A stretch of DNA of 6,878 nt, from contig JAIOQF010000159.1 of the NCBI GenBank assembly GCA_021413535.1, positions 1-6,878 on the forward strand, given 5' to 3'. Under the pieces are notes generated by a model. That model did no database searches, had not been told where the DNA came from, and saw only the letters and a program-made list of their open reading frames with translations. Shown one piece after another: positions 1 to 5,945 of this stretch. Positions within the stretch are counted from its first letter, which is position 1, and each line of letters begins with the position of its first letter. The stretch is from Verrucomicrobiota bacterium (GTDB lineage: Bacteria; Verrucomicrobiota; Verrucomicrobiia; Verrucomicrobiales; Verrucomicrobiaceae). The position numbers were made by a program, and so were the translations under genes.

Positions 1-234
1 CAGCGGCTCTTTCACTTTCACGATCATGTCGGCCTGAGAAAAGACTTCTTCATGCGTCGGCACAATCACCGCTCCAGCTTGAATATATTCCTGGTCGGGA
101 AAACCCGTTCCCGCACCCGCCTGAGTTTCTACCACGACCTTGTGGCCGCGACGAGTCAGCTGGTAGGCAGCGCTGGGAAGCAGGGCCACGCGCGTTTCCT
201 GCGGTTTGATTTCTTTGGGGACACCGATGATCAC
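1..234 (-). CDS. ald: alanine dehydrogenase, N-terminal part (runs off the left edge)
   Basis: Alanine dehydrogenase reversibly converts L-alanine, NAD+ and water to pyruvate, ammonia and NADH in the cytoplasm. Only the first 78 residues are present; the frame is open to base 1. The opening IIGVPKEIKPQETRVALLP is the family signature. Arg15 and Lys75 (in KVKEPL) fall exactly where the substrate-binding Arg and Lys of known alanine dehydrogenases lie. The related transhydrogenase alpha subunit has a different opening, so Ald is preferred. The start is GTG at 232-234: upstream the frame has no ATG, GTG or TTG before an in-frame TGA. No Shine-Dalgarno is visible. It lies 45 bp after the stop of the dehydrogenase gene on the same strand, so co-transcription is likely. 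The NAD-binding Rossmann domain is outside the window. Confidence 0.9.
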   Translation of the reverse strand, partial: MIIGVPKEIKPQETRVALLPSAAYQLTRRGHKVVVETQAGAGTGFPDQEYIQAGAVIVPTHEEVFSQADMIVKVKEPL

Positions 235-279
235 GAATTTATGGGGGATTGAGGATTTACTTCAGAGGGCGACGATGAT

Positions 280-1404
280 TTACGGCACTTCATAGCTTCC
301 AAGACCAGTCACATCGATATGCTTAAATCCGCATTCGGCTGCGATTTCATTAAGGGCTTCGATCTCGGCTTCTGTGAACAACAAACCACCGGCAATTGCG
401 GTGTGCTTGGCATTGTTGGCTTCGGGCTGGCCGGGAAGCATGCAATGCTCATTGCCGTGACCGAGGATGTCAGTAAGCACGGCTTTGATGTTCTGCGATT
501 GATTGCGACCCTTGGCAAATAAACCGCTGCTGATGGCGTCAGGATGGATGACTTGGAAGTAAAATGACGACGTGCGCTTTTCTCCAGCGGGGGTGGGTTT
601 GCCAGCGAAGTCAGGGTGACCGCCGCCACCGCGCAGGGTTGGCAACGAGCCGCCAATGAGCGCGCCCATAACTTCGATGAGCAAGGAAAGACCGTAGCCC
701 TTGTGCGCGCCGAAGGGGAGCAGCCATTGCGCTTGATGCGGATCAGTCGTGGGCTGGCCGGCAGCATCGACGGCGGCTCCGGGAGGAAGAGGTTTATTCT
801 CGCGACGAAGCTGCTGCACACGTCCCATGGCGACGGTGCTGGTGGCCCAATCAATCACGATGGGAAATCCGCAGGCCTCGGTGGTGGGCAGTCCCCATGA
901 ATGGGGGTTGGTGCCGAGCACGGGATACTTGCCGCCGAAGGGCACCACTTCGCCGAGCGTGCTCGTGCAGTTCGTGTAAGCGATGTAACCTTTCTTCGCC
1001 GCCTCCATGACATAGCCGCCGCCCCAGAGATAATGGAAGGCATTGTCCACGCTGACCTGGCCGATGCCGTATTGGTCGGCGAGTTGCATGCAACGCTCCA
1101 TGGCGCTGAAGGCCACGCTTTGACCAAGTTTCAATTTGCCATCCCAGGCCTCGCTGGCGCTGAATTTTTTCTTGACCACTTCAATCTCAGCACCGGGAAC
1201 ACAACCACCGACGGCGCTGCCAAACAGGTGATCAAGATGCAGCGCCTTGATCACGTTGTGTGTGCGGATGCCATGGGTGGCGGCGAGCTCACAAAATCGT
1301 GCCGCGTCGTCCGCTTCATCGGCCAGATAGCCGCGATGGAGGTAAGCTTTGCGCACGAGTTCGTTGTGCGCGGAAGTGGCGAGGATGCGGTAAGTGGTGG
1401 GCAT
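280..1404 (-). CDS. malate/L-lactate dehydrogenase-family (Ldh_2) oxidoreductase
   Basis: A 374-residue cytoplasmic NAD(P)-dependent oxidoreductase of the Ldh_2 family (PF02615). The family includes malate, L-lactate, sulfolactate, ureidoglycolate and diketogulonate dehydrogenases and cyclic-imine reductases. It is unrelated to classical LDH/MDH. Visible signatures are VSVDNAFHY (His124), LGTNPHSWGLPT (about 163-174), the DWATSTVAMGR stretch (about 185-195) and PFGAHKGYGLSLLIE (about 230-244). The usual N-terminal SHGxxR active-site motif reads THNxxK here (Thr48, His49, Asn50, Lys53), so the catalytic His is kept but its surroundings differ. Length is normal to slightly long. The ATG at 1402-1404 lacks a clear Shine-Dalgarno. 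It sits between the deacetylase (90 bp upstream) and ald (45 bp downstream), probably in one operon. The substrate cannot be read from sequence; a 2-oxoacid/2-hydroxyacid pair is the safest guess. Confidence 0.88.
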   Translation of the reverse strand: MPTTYRILATSAHNELVRKAYLHRGYLADEADDAARFCELAATHGIRTHNVIKALHLDHLFGSAVGGCVPGAEIEVVKKKFSASEAWDGKLKLGQSVAFSAMERCMQLADQYGIGQVSVDNAFHYLWGGGYVMEAAKKGYIAYTNCTSTLGEVVPFGGKYPVLGTNPHSWGLPTTEACGFPIVIDWATSTVAMGRVQQLRRENKPLPPGAAVDAAGQPTTDPHQAQWLLPFGAHKGYGLSLLIEVMGALIGGSLPTLRGGGGHPDFAGKPTPAGEKRTSSFYFQVIHPDAISSGLFAKGRNQSQNIKAVLTDILGHGNEHCMLPGQPEANNAKHTAIAGGLLFTEAEIEALNEIAAECGFKHIDVTGLGSYEVP

Positions 1405-1465
1405 AGGCTAGAGCTTTAATCAAACTCGACCTCAGAGTCCTTGCAATATTAAAGGCTCGCTGTCG

Positions 1466-1487
1466 GGAGGAAGAATTTTTCGCCTCC
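1466..1487. repeat. inverted repeat (hairpin) in the deacetylase-oxidoreductase gap
   Basis: On the plus strand GGAGG (1466-1470), two bases, GAA (1473-1475), a TTT loop, TTC (1479-1481), one base and CCTCC (1483-1487) form an imperfect hairpin. On the transcribed minus strand it begins with AGGAGG eight bases after the deacetylase stop codon. No T-run follows on that strand, so it does not look like an intrinsic terminator. It could be an RNA-stabilising or processing hairpin, or chance. Confidence 0.4.
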
Positions 1488-1494
1488 TGTTTGA

Positions 1495-2469
1495 TCACTG
1501 GGCCAGAGTCCGCACATGCGCGTTAACGGCACTGGCGAGACCGGCGAGATTGTAACCGCCTTCCAGAACCGATACCAGCCGGCTGGCACAATTTTCATCG
1601 GCGAATTTCATCAGCATCTTGGTGAGCACGGCAAAATCATCGTCCGTGAGCCTGAACTGACCCAGCGGATCGTTCTCCCGCGAATCAAAGCCTGCGGAAA
1701 TCATCACCAGATCCGGTTTGAACTTCTCCGCAGCGGGAATCAGTCGGTCAAGGAAGGCTGTGCGAATCTCGCCCATCCCGGAACCGGCGGGCAACGGTGC
1801 GTTCATCGTGCAGCCCCGACCCTTCCCATTTCCGGTTTCCTCAAGATGTCCCGTGTAAGGATACCACGGCGACTGGTGGGTGCTGAAAAAGAGGACGCTG
1901 CCGTCTTCATAGAAAATGTCCTGAGTGCCGTTTCCGTGATGCACATCCCAGTCAACGATCAGCACCTTGGCCGCGCCAAGTCTCTTCTGCGCATGGCGCG
2001 CGGCGATGGCGATGCTATTGAAAAGGCAGAAGCCCATCCCTTGTGCCGGTCGCGCATGATGACCGGGAGGACGCACCGCGCAGAACGCGTTTTTCAATCT
2101 TCCGCTCATGACCTCATCGACGGCATTCATTACTCCGCCCACGGCACGCAGGGCGACATCGAAGGACTTCGAACAGATATTCGTATCTCCCGTGCTTAGT
2201 TCGGTCGCGCCGGATGCAACATCGGCCTGAGCTGTTTCAAAGTAGCCGCGCGTATGGCACAGCAGAATGTCATCGGGCGTGGCGGGCTGCTGCGTCAGCG
2301 GATGGGTATGGTCCACGATCCCGTTTTTATGCAATGACTCCATCACGGCCACATACCGCGCCGGGCACTCGGGTTGGCCGGGGCCGGTGTGATGGGCCCG
2401 GAAGACATCGTCCAAAAGAAGCCCGGTTTGTTGTGAAGTAGATGACACGGCGTAATGTTTCGCAACCAT
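1495..2469 (-). CDS. HDAC/AcuC-family zinc-dependent deacetylase
   Basis: Histone-deacetylase superfamily amidohydrolase, which removes acetyl groups from lysine side chains or small amines such as acetylpolyamines. All catalytic elements are visible (numbering from the ATG at 2467-2469, 324 residues): the charge-relay pair His137/His138 in RPPGHHARP, zinc ligands Asp175 and His177 in DWDVHHGNGTQD, the third ligand Asp262 in SAGFDSRENDPLG, and the catalytic Tyr306 in LEGGYN. DWDVHHGNG is the class II/bacterial HDAH style rather than class I. The protein is soluble with no signal peptide. The frame extends to an ATG at 2494-2496 and a TTG at 2497-2499; the shorter start is preferred because family members begin close to the TGLLLDD strand, but no start has a good Shine-Dalgarno. 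It is divergent from the acyl-CoA synthetase/GNAT gene, recalling the AcuA/AcuC acetylation control of acetyl-CoA synthetase in Bacillus. Its substrate is not determinable. Confidence 0.92.
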   Translation of the reverse strand: MVAKHYAVSSTSQQTGLLLDDVFRAHHTGPGQPECPARYVAVMESLHKNGIVDHTHPLTQQPATPDDILLCHTRGYFETAQADVASGATELSTGDTNICSKSFDVALRAVGGVMNAVDEVMSGRLKNAFCAVRPPGHHARPAQGMGFCLFNSIAIAARHAQKRLGAAKVLIVDWDVHHGNGTQDIFYEDGSVLFFSTHQSPWYPYTGHLEETGNGKGRGCTMNAPLPAGSGMGEIRTAFLDRLIPAAEKFKPDLVMISAGFDSRENDPLGQFRLTDDDFAVLTKMLMKFADENCASRLVSVLEGGYNLAGLASAVNAHVRTLAQ

Positions 2470-2514
2470 TGCAGCGAAGAATTGCGACGCAAGCATCAAG
2501 CTGCATACCGAGAC

Positions 2515-3558
2515 ATGAATCTACCACCCAAGGCAGTCGAACCCGCGCACGACATTCTCCATCAGTCGAGAAGACATACGCTCGACCCCTTGTTTGCGCC
2601 GCGCAGCATCGCGGTCATCGGGGCCTCGGAGGTTCCGGGATCCGTCGGTCGCGCGATCATGGAAAACCTCCAGTCATGGGGGCACCCGGTTTATCCGGTC
2701 AATCCCCACCACGACACCGTGCTCGGAATTCCAACTTTTCCCAGCGTTGCCCGGCTGCCAAAAATTGTGGACATGGCCGTGATTGCGACCCCAGCAGCGA
2801 CTTTGCCCGGCATCATCGAGGAATGCGCAGCGTGCGGCGTTCCCGCCGCCGTCATCATCTCAGCGGGGTTCCGCGAGATCGGGAAAGTCGGCGCAGAATT
2901 GGAACAACGGGTTCTCGCTGCAGCACGACGCGGAAAGGTCCGGCTGCTCGGCCCCAATTGTCTCGGCTTCATGATCCCCCATGCCAGGTTGAACGCGAGT
3001 TTCGGCGGCGGGATGGCCCAAGCGGGTAGCGTGGCTTTCCTCAGCCAGAGCGGTGCCCTCTGCGCGGCGGTGCTCGACTGGAGCTTGCGAGAGAATGTGG
3101 GATTCAGCGGCTTCGTCTCCAGCGGCTCGATGCTCGATGTTGGCTGGGGCGATCTAATTCAATACTTCGGCGACGATCCGCGCACCAAAAGCATCCTCTG
3201 CTACATGGAGTCAGTCGGCGACGCCCGCCGTTTCCTCTCCGCCGCGCGCGAAGTGACACTCAGCAAGCCGGTCATTGTTCTGAAAGTCGGTCGCACGGAA
3301 GCGGCGGCCAAAGCGGCGGCGTCTCACACCGGTGCCCTCACCGGGAGCGATGCGGTGTTGGATGCCGCTTTTCACCGGGCAGGCGTACTTCGCGTCGACA
3401 CGCTCAGCGAACTCTTCGACATGGCGGAAGTGCTCGGCAAGCAACCCCGGCCTCGCGGCCCGCGCCTTGCCATCGTCACTAATGCCGGCGGACCGGGTGC
3501 GCTCGCTACCGACATGCTCGTGGCAGGCGGAGGCCGCCTAGCGGAACTTTCGGCTTAA
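2515..3558 (+). CDS. acyl-CoA synthetase (ADP-forming), N-terminal fragment ended by in-frame TAA
   Basis: 347 residues covering the CoA-binding Rossmann domain (about 18-130, starting LDPLFAPRSIAVIGASEVPG) and the succinyl-CoA-ligase-like domain (about 145-325). GPNCLGF, FLSQSGAL and SHTGALTGSD are diagnostic. His271 in SHTGALTG (codon 3325-3327) is the residue that is phosphorylated in ADP-forming acetyl-CoA synthetases, so this part looks catalytically competent. In E. coli YfiQ/Pat this site is not conserved. The open frame begins at ATG 2455, but the first 20 codons show no family resemblance and would run into the deacetylase gene, so ATG 2515 is preferred. No strong Shine-Dalgarno is seen. 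The TAA cuts the protein shortly after AIVTNAGGPGALATDM, a point where relatives continue without a break. As a stand-alone protein it would lack the rest of the alpha part and the nucleotide-binding ATP-grasp domain. Confidence 0.85.
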   Translation: MNLPPKAVEPAHDILHQSRRHTLDPLFAPRSIAVIGASEVPGSVGRAIMENLQSWGHPVYPVNPHHDTVLGIPTFPSVARLPKIVDMAVIATPAATLPGIIEECAACGVPAAVIISAGFREIGKVGAELEQRVLAAARRGKVRLLGPNCLGFMIPHARLNASFGGGMAQAGSVAFLSQSGALCAAVLDWSLRENVGFSGFVSSGSMLDVGWGDLIQYFGDDPRTKSILCYMESVGDARRFLSAAREVTLSKPVIVLKVGRTEAAAKAAASHTGALTGSDAVLDAAFHRAGVLRVDTLSELFDMAEVLGKQPRPRGPRLAIVTNAGGPGALATDMLVAGGGRLAELSA

Positions 3559-3561
3559 TCG

Positions 3562-4842
3562 ATGACTGCGTTGAACAAGACCCTGCCGCCGCAATGGAGC
3601 CACGGTAATCCAATCGATGTGCTGGGGGACGCCAGCGTCGAGCGATATGCCGGCGCGGTGGAAATAGCCGCGCGCGAACCGCAGGCCGACGGCATCTGCG
3701 TCATCCTCACGCCGCAGGCCATGACAGCTGCAACCGCTACCGCCGAGCGGCTGGTTGCATTCGCTCATCTGAACGACCGGCCGATTCTCGCGAGCTGGAT
3801 GGGCGGCGCAGCGTCGGATGCTGGCCGGCGCATTTTGAATGCCGCTGGCATTCCCACCTATGACTTTCCAGATACCGCCGCCCGCGCGTTCGCGCTCATG
3901 TGGCGTTACAGTGACGACTTGCGGGCGCTTTACGAGACACCTTCGCTCGGTGATTCAATAGAAGGCATCGCGCCGGACCGCGCTCAAGTGGAGAAGTTGC
4001 TTCAAGATGTGCGCGAGGCCAAACGCACGCTGCTCACCGAAGTGGAGTCCAAGCAAATCTTGGCCGCTTACGGCATCTCGACCGTGTCCTCGCACATAGC
4101 ATTGAGCGAAGACGAAGCCGTGAAGCGCGCGGAGGCGATCGGTTTTCCAGTGGCTCTCAAACTCCATTCAGAAACACTAACGCACAAGAGCGACGTCGGA
4201 GGCGTGCAACTGGATATTTGCGATACTGATGGTGTCCGCCGGGCCTGTCGCGCCATCAAGCAAAGCGTTGGCGAGCGTGCGGGGACGCAGCATTTTCTTG
4301 GTGTCACCGTGCAGCCGATGATCTCGCGCGAGGGCTGCGAACTGATTCTCGGCAGCAGCGTGGACGCCCAGTTTGGACCGGTGTTGTTGTTCGGAGCCGG
4401 TGGCAAATATGTGGAAGTTTTTAAAGATCGCGCGTTGGGCCTGCCGCCGCTTAATGCCACGCTCGCTCGCCGCCTTATGGAGCGGACACGGGTTTACGAA
4501 GCGCTTCAAGGAGTGCGCGGCCAGAAGCCGGTGGACCTGGCCAAACTCGAACAACTGCTGGTGCGTTTCAGCCTCCTGGTCATTGAGCAACCTTGGATCG
4601 CGGAGATCGACATCAATCCACTTCTTGTTTCATCGGAACAAATGATCGCAAGTTTCACCAGACCCTTTCGGAACGCAGCGTTTACTATCGCTACTTCGGC
4701 ATGCTGCAATATGAGCAGCGCATCGCACACGAGCGGCTCAGCCGCATCTGCTTCATCGACTACGATTGCGAGATGGCGCTGGTGGTGGAACGCCGCGATC
4801 CGGAGACGCAGCAACCGGTCATTCTTGGCGTCGGCCGCCTGA
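3562..4842 (+). CDS. acyl-CoA synthetase (ADP-forming), middle/ATP-grasp fragment
   Basis: Continues the previous fragment in the same frame, three bases after its TAA (TAA-TCG-ATG). Residues 1 to about 150 match the second ligase-like domain (WSHGNPIDVLGDA near the start). Residues about 165-363 are the ATP-grasp domain: SKQILAAYGI, GFPVALKLHSE, THKSDVGGV with His208 at the beta-type phospho-relay site, GPVLLFGAGGKYVEVFKD and AEIDINPLL with Asp350, a likely Mg/nucleotide site. Homology stops near codon 4648-4650. The last 63 residues, rich in Ser, Ala, Arg and Trp, are the GNAT coding region read out of frame and should be treated as junk. If translated at all, it would have to reinitiate at ATG 3562, which lacks a properly spaced Shine-Dalgarno; the nearest GGAGG is 28 bases upstream. 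It most likely derives from a single fusion gene. Confidence 0.8.
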   Translation: MTALNKTLPPQWSHGNPIDVLGDASVERYAGAVEIAAREPQADGICVILTPQAMTAATATAERLVAFAHLNDRPILASWMGGAASDAGRRILNAAGIPTYDFPDTAARAFALMWRYSDDLRALYETPSLGDSIEGIAPDRAQVEKLLQDVREAKRTLLTEVESKQILAAYGISTVSSHIALSEDEAVKRAEAIGFPVALKLHSETLTHKSDVGGVQLDICDTDGVRRACRAIKQSVGERAGTQHFLGVTVQPMISREGCELILGSSVDAQFGPVLLFGAGGKYVEVFKDRALGLPPLNATLARRLMERTRVYEALQGVRGQKPVDLAKLEQLLVRFSLLVIEQPWIAEIDINPLLVSSEQMIASFTRPFRNAAFTIATSACCNMSSASHTSGSAASASSTTIARWRWWWNAAIRRRSNRSFLASAA

Positions 4843-5087
4843 GCAAACTGCATGGTATAAGCGAGGCGGAATTTGCCATGACCATCAGCGATCAATGGCA
4901 AAACCACGGGCTCGGCACGCAGCTGCTAAAAATGCTGGTTCAAGTTGGCCGCGACGAAGGTCTCGAACGCATCACCGCGACGATCTTGCCGGATAACTAC
5001 GATATGCAGCGCGTCGCGAGAAAAGCCGGATTCACGATCCGCACCCGGATCGAAGAGTCCGAATGTCGGGCGGAGTTGGTGCTGTGA
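4650..5087 (+). CDS. GNAT acetyltransferase domain (C-terminal fragment of the fusion)
   Basis: A frame of 145 residues matching the C-terminal Gcn5-related N-acetyltransferase domain of acyl-CoA synthetase/GNAT fusions. It starts abruptly at KFHQTLSERSVYYRYF, followed by ICFIDYDCEMALV, ILGVGRLSKLHG, EAEFAMTISDQWQNHGLGTQLL and a final RKAGF segment. QNHGLG fits the QxxGxG acetyl-CoA pyrophosphate-binding loop. In relatives this is preceded by a linker of some 50-60 residues ending in an IRPIRPEDEPLM-like first strand, which is missing here. The frame is open upstream to TTG 4593, but those residues are the ATP-grasp sequence read out of frame. The first in-frame ATG is at 4701 and would remove more of the fold. 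Expression as a functional stand-alone enzyme is therefore doubtful. By analogy with Pat/YfiQ the intact domain would acetylate protein lysines, which is an inference. Confidence 0.8.
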   Translation, partial: KFHQTLSERSVYYRYFGMLQYEQRIAHERLSRICFIDYDCEMALVVERRDPETQQPVILGVGRLSKLHGISEAEFAMTISDQWQNHGLGTQLLKMLVQVGRDEGLERITATILPDNYDMQRVARKAGFTIRTRIEESECRAELVL

Positions 5088-5121
5088 ACACTTGCCTTTG
5101 GCCGAAACTGCGCCAAATCAA

Positions 5122-5904
5122 ATGGCTATGAACGCCAGACCACTCGAAGGAAAAACCGGACTCGTTTTCGGAGTCGCCAACAAGCGCAGCATCGCCTGGG
5201 CCATCGCTCAAGCATGTGCTGAGGCAGGTGCAAAACTTATTTTTAATTACCAGGGCGAACGCCTGAAGGACAATGTCGAGGAACTGGCCGGCACCTTCGG
5301 CGCCGATACACCGCTGTTTCCTTGCGACGTCTCGAAGGACGAGGAAGTGGATGCGTTTTTCGACAAGGTTCAGGGCATCACTCCGAAAGTGGACATGCTG
5401 CTGCACAGTATCGCCTACGCACCCAAGGATGCGTTGGAAGGTGATTTCCTGAGCACCTCGCGCGAAGCCTATCTCACCGCGCATAACATCAGTGCCTACT
5501 CACTGGTGCATCTATCGCGCAAAGCAGCCCCGCTCATGACCGACGGCGGCAGCATCATCGCCATGAGCTATTACGGCGCGGAAAAAGTGGTGCCCCATTA
5601 CAACGTTATGGGCGTGGCCAAAGCTGCGCTCGAAGCCAGCACGCGCTATCTTGCCTACGATCTCGGCAAAAAGAAAATCCGCGTGAACTGCATCAGTGCC
5701 GGACCCATGAACACGCTCGCTGCGCGCGGCGTGTCCGGCCTGGGCACGATGATCAAGCACTACGAAGACCACGCGCCGCTTGGTCGCTCTTGCACGCTGA
5801 CCGAACTCGGTGCGACCGGTCTCTTTCTTGCCAGCGACGGCTCCTCCGGCATTACCGGCCAGGTGCTCTACGTGGACGGCGGCTATCAGATCATGGGGAT
5901 GTGA
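5122..5904 (+). CDS. fabI: enoyl-[acyl-carrier-protein] reductase FabI
   Basis: FabI reduces trans-2-enoyl-ACP to acyl-ACP with NAD(P)H, the last step of each type II fatty-acid elongation round, in the cytosol. The 260 residues match E. coli FabI in length and layout: nucleotide-binding GVANKRSIAWAIA (17-29), HSIAYAP (95-101), and the catalytic Tyr160-x6-Lys167 within SYYGAEKVVPHYNVMGVAK, with Tyr150 as the extra FabI tyrosine. ISAGPMNTLAARG and a C-terminal GQVLYVDGGYQIMGM follow. The frame is open upstream to 4945, but that part overlaps the GNAT gene and is not FabI-like. ATG 5122 is chosen, with ATG 5128 as an equal alternative; neither has a Shine-Dalgarno. It follows the GNAT stop by 34 bp and ends at an intrinsic terminator, so it may share a transcript with the broken fusion gene. 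Ala98 and Leu207 occupy positions linked to triclosan response in E. coli. Confidence 0.95.
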   Translation: MAMNARPLEGKTGLVFGVANKRSIAWAIAQACAEAGAKLIFNYQGERLKDNVEELAGTFGADTPLFPCDVSKDEEVDAFFDKVQGITPKVDMLLHSIAYAPKDALEGDFLSTSREAYLTAHNISAYSLVHLSRKAAPLMTDGGSIIAMSYYGAEKVVPHYNVMGVAKAALEASTRYLAYDLGKKKIRVNCISAGPMNTLAARGVSGLGTMIKHYEDHAPLGRSCTLTELGATGLFLASDGSSGITGQVLYVDGGYQIMGM

Positions 5905-5945
5905 TGAGAGAAGGGATAAGGCAAAAGGAATAAGTGAAATGGGGC

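Larger units (their letters stand above)
2515..5087 (+). pseudogene. disrupted ADP-forming acyl-CoA synthetase-GNAT fusion gene (whole locus)
   Basis: The three same-strand pieces 2515-3558, 3562-4842 and 4650-5087 read consecutively as one known architecture of about 900 residues: CoA-binding domain, succinyl-CoA-ligase-like domains, ATP-grasp domain, then GNAT acetyltransferase. Intact family members make or use acetyl-CoA with ADP/ATP; those of the Pat/YfiQ type acetylate protein lysines. Two lesions are seen. The first is an in-frame TAA at 3556-3558, where relatives usually carry Glu in an LSPETIAAL-like stretch. The second is a change of frame at about 4650, where the ATP-grasp end meets the GNAT domain without the usual linker. 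No other stop or frameshift is seen, and the catalytic His residues survive. Decay therefore looks recent, or the lesions are sequence or assembly errors. The first break lies inside the alpha-type half, not at the alpha/beta boundary of naturally split archaeal enzymes, which argues against an ancestral split. Confidence 0.75.

Noticed and set aside
901..1419. Plus-strand open frame (172 codons) opposite the Ldh_2 gene
   Set aside because: Antisense shadow of a gene with clear motifs; no domain of its own.
1516..2199. Long plus-strand open frame (227 codons) opposite the deacetylase gene
   Set aside because: Its translation has no recognisable family, is rich in Arg and His, and lies wholly antisense to a clear HDAC-family gene; high-GC codon bias on the minus strand explains it.
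2431..2458. Possible sigma-70-like promoter for the synthetase gene (TTGTGA, 16 bases, TAATGT)
   Set aside because: Only 4 of 6 and 3 of 6 matches; such matches are expected by chance, so it is not listed as a feature.
2442..3029. Plus-strand open frame (195 codons) overlapping the synthetase N-terminus in another frame
   Set aside because: Arg/Ser/His-rich out-of-frame translation; the other frame carries the unmistakable CoA-binding domain.
3556..3558. Recoding of the stop as selenocysteine or pyrrolysine
   Set aside because: Those use TGA and TAG, not TAA; nothing in the flanks suggests programmed readthrough.
4177..4590. Minus-strand open frame (137 codons) inside the ATP-grasp region
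   Set aside because: Antisense shadow; the plus strand encodes the conserved ATP-grasp motifs.
4945..5121. N-terminal extension of FabI in the open frame from 4945
   Set aside because: It overlaps the conserved GNAT C-terminus in another frame and has no FabI resemblance; FabI proteins start near the MNARPLEGK segment.
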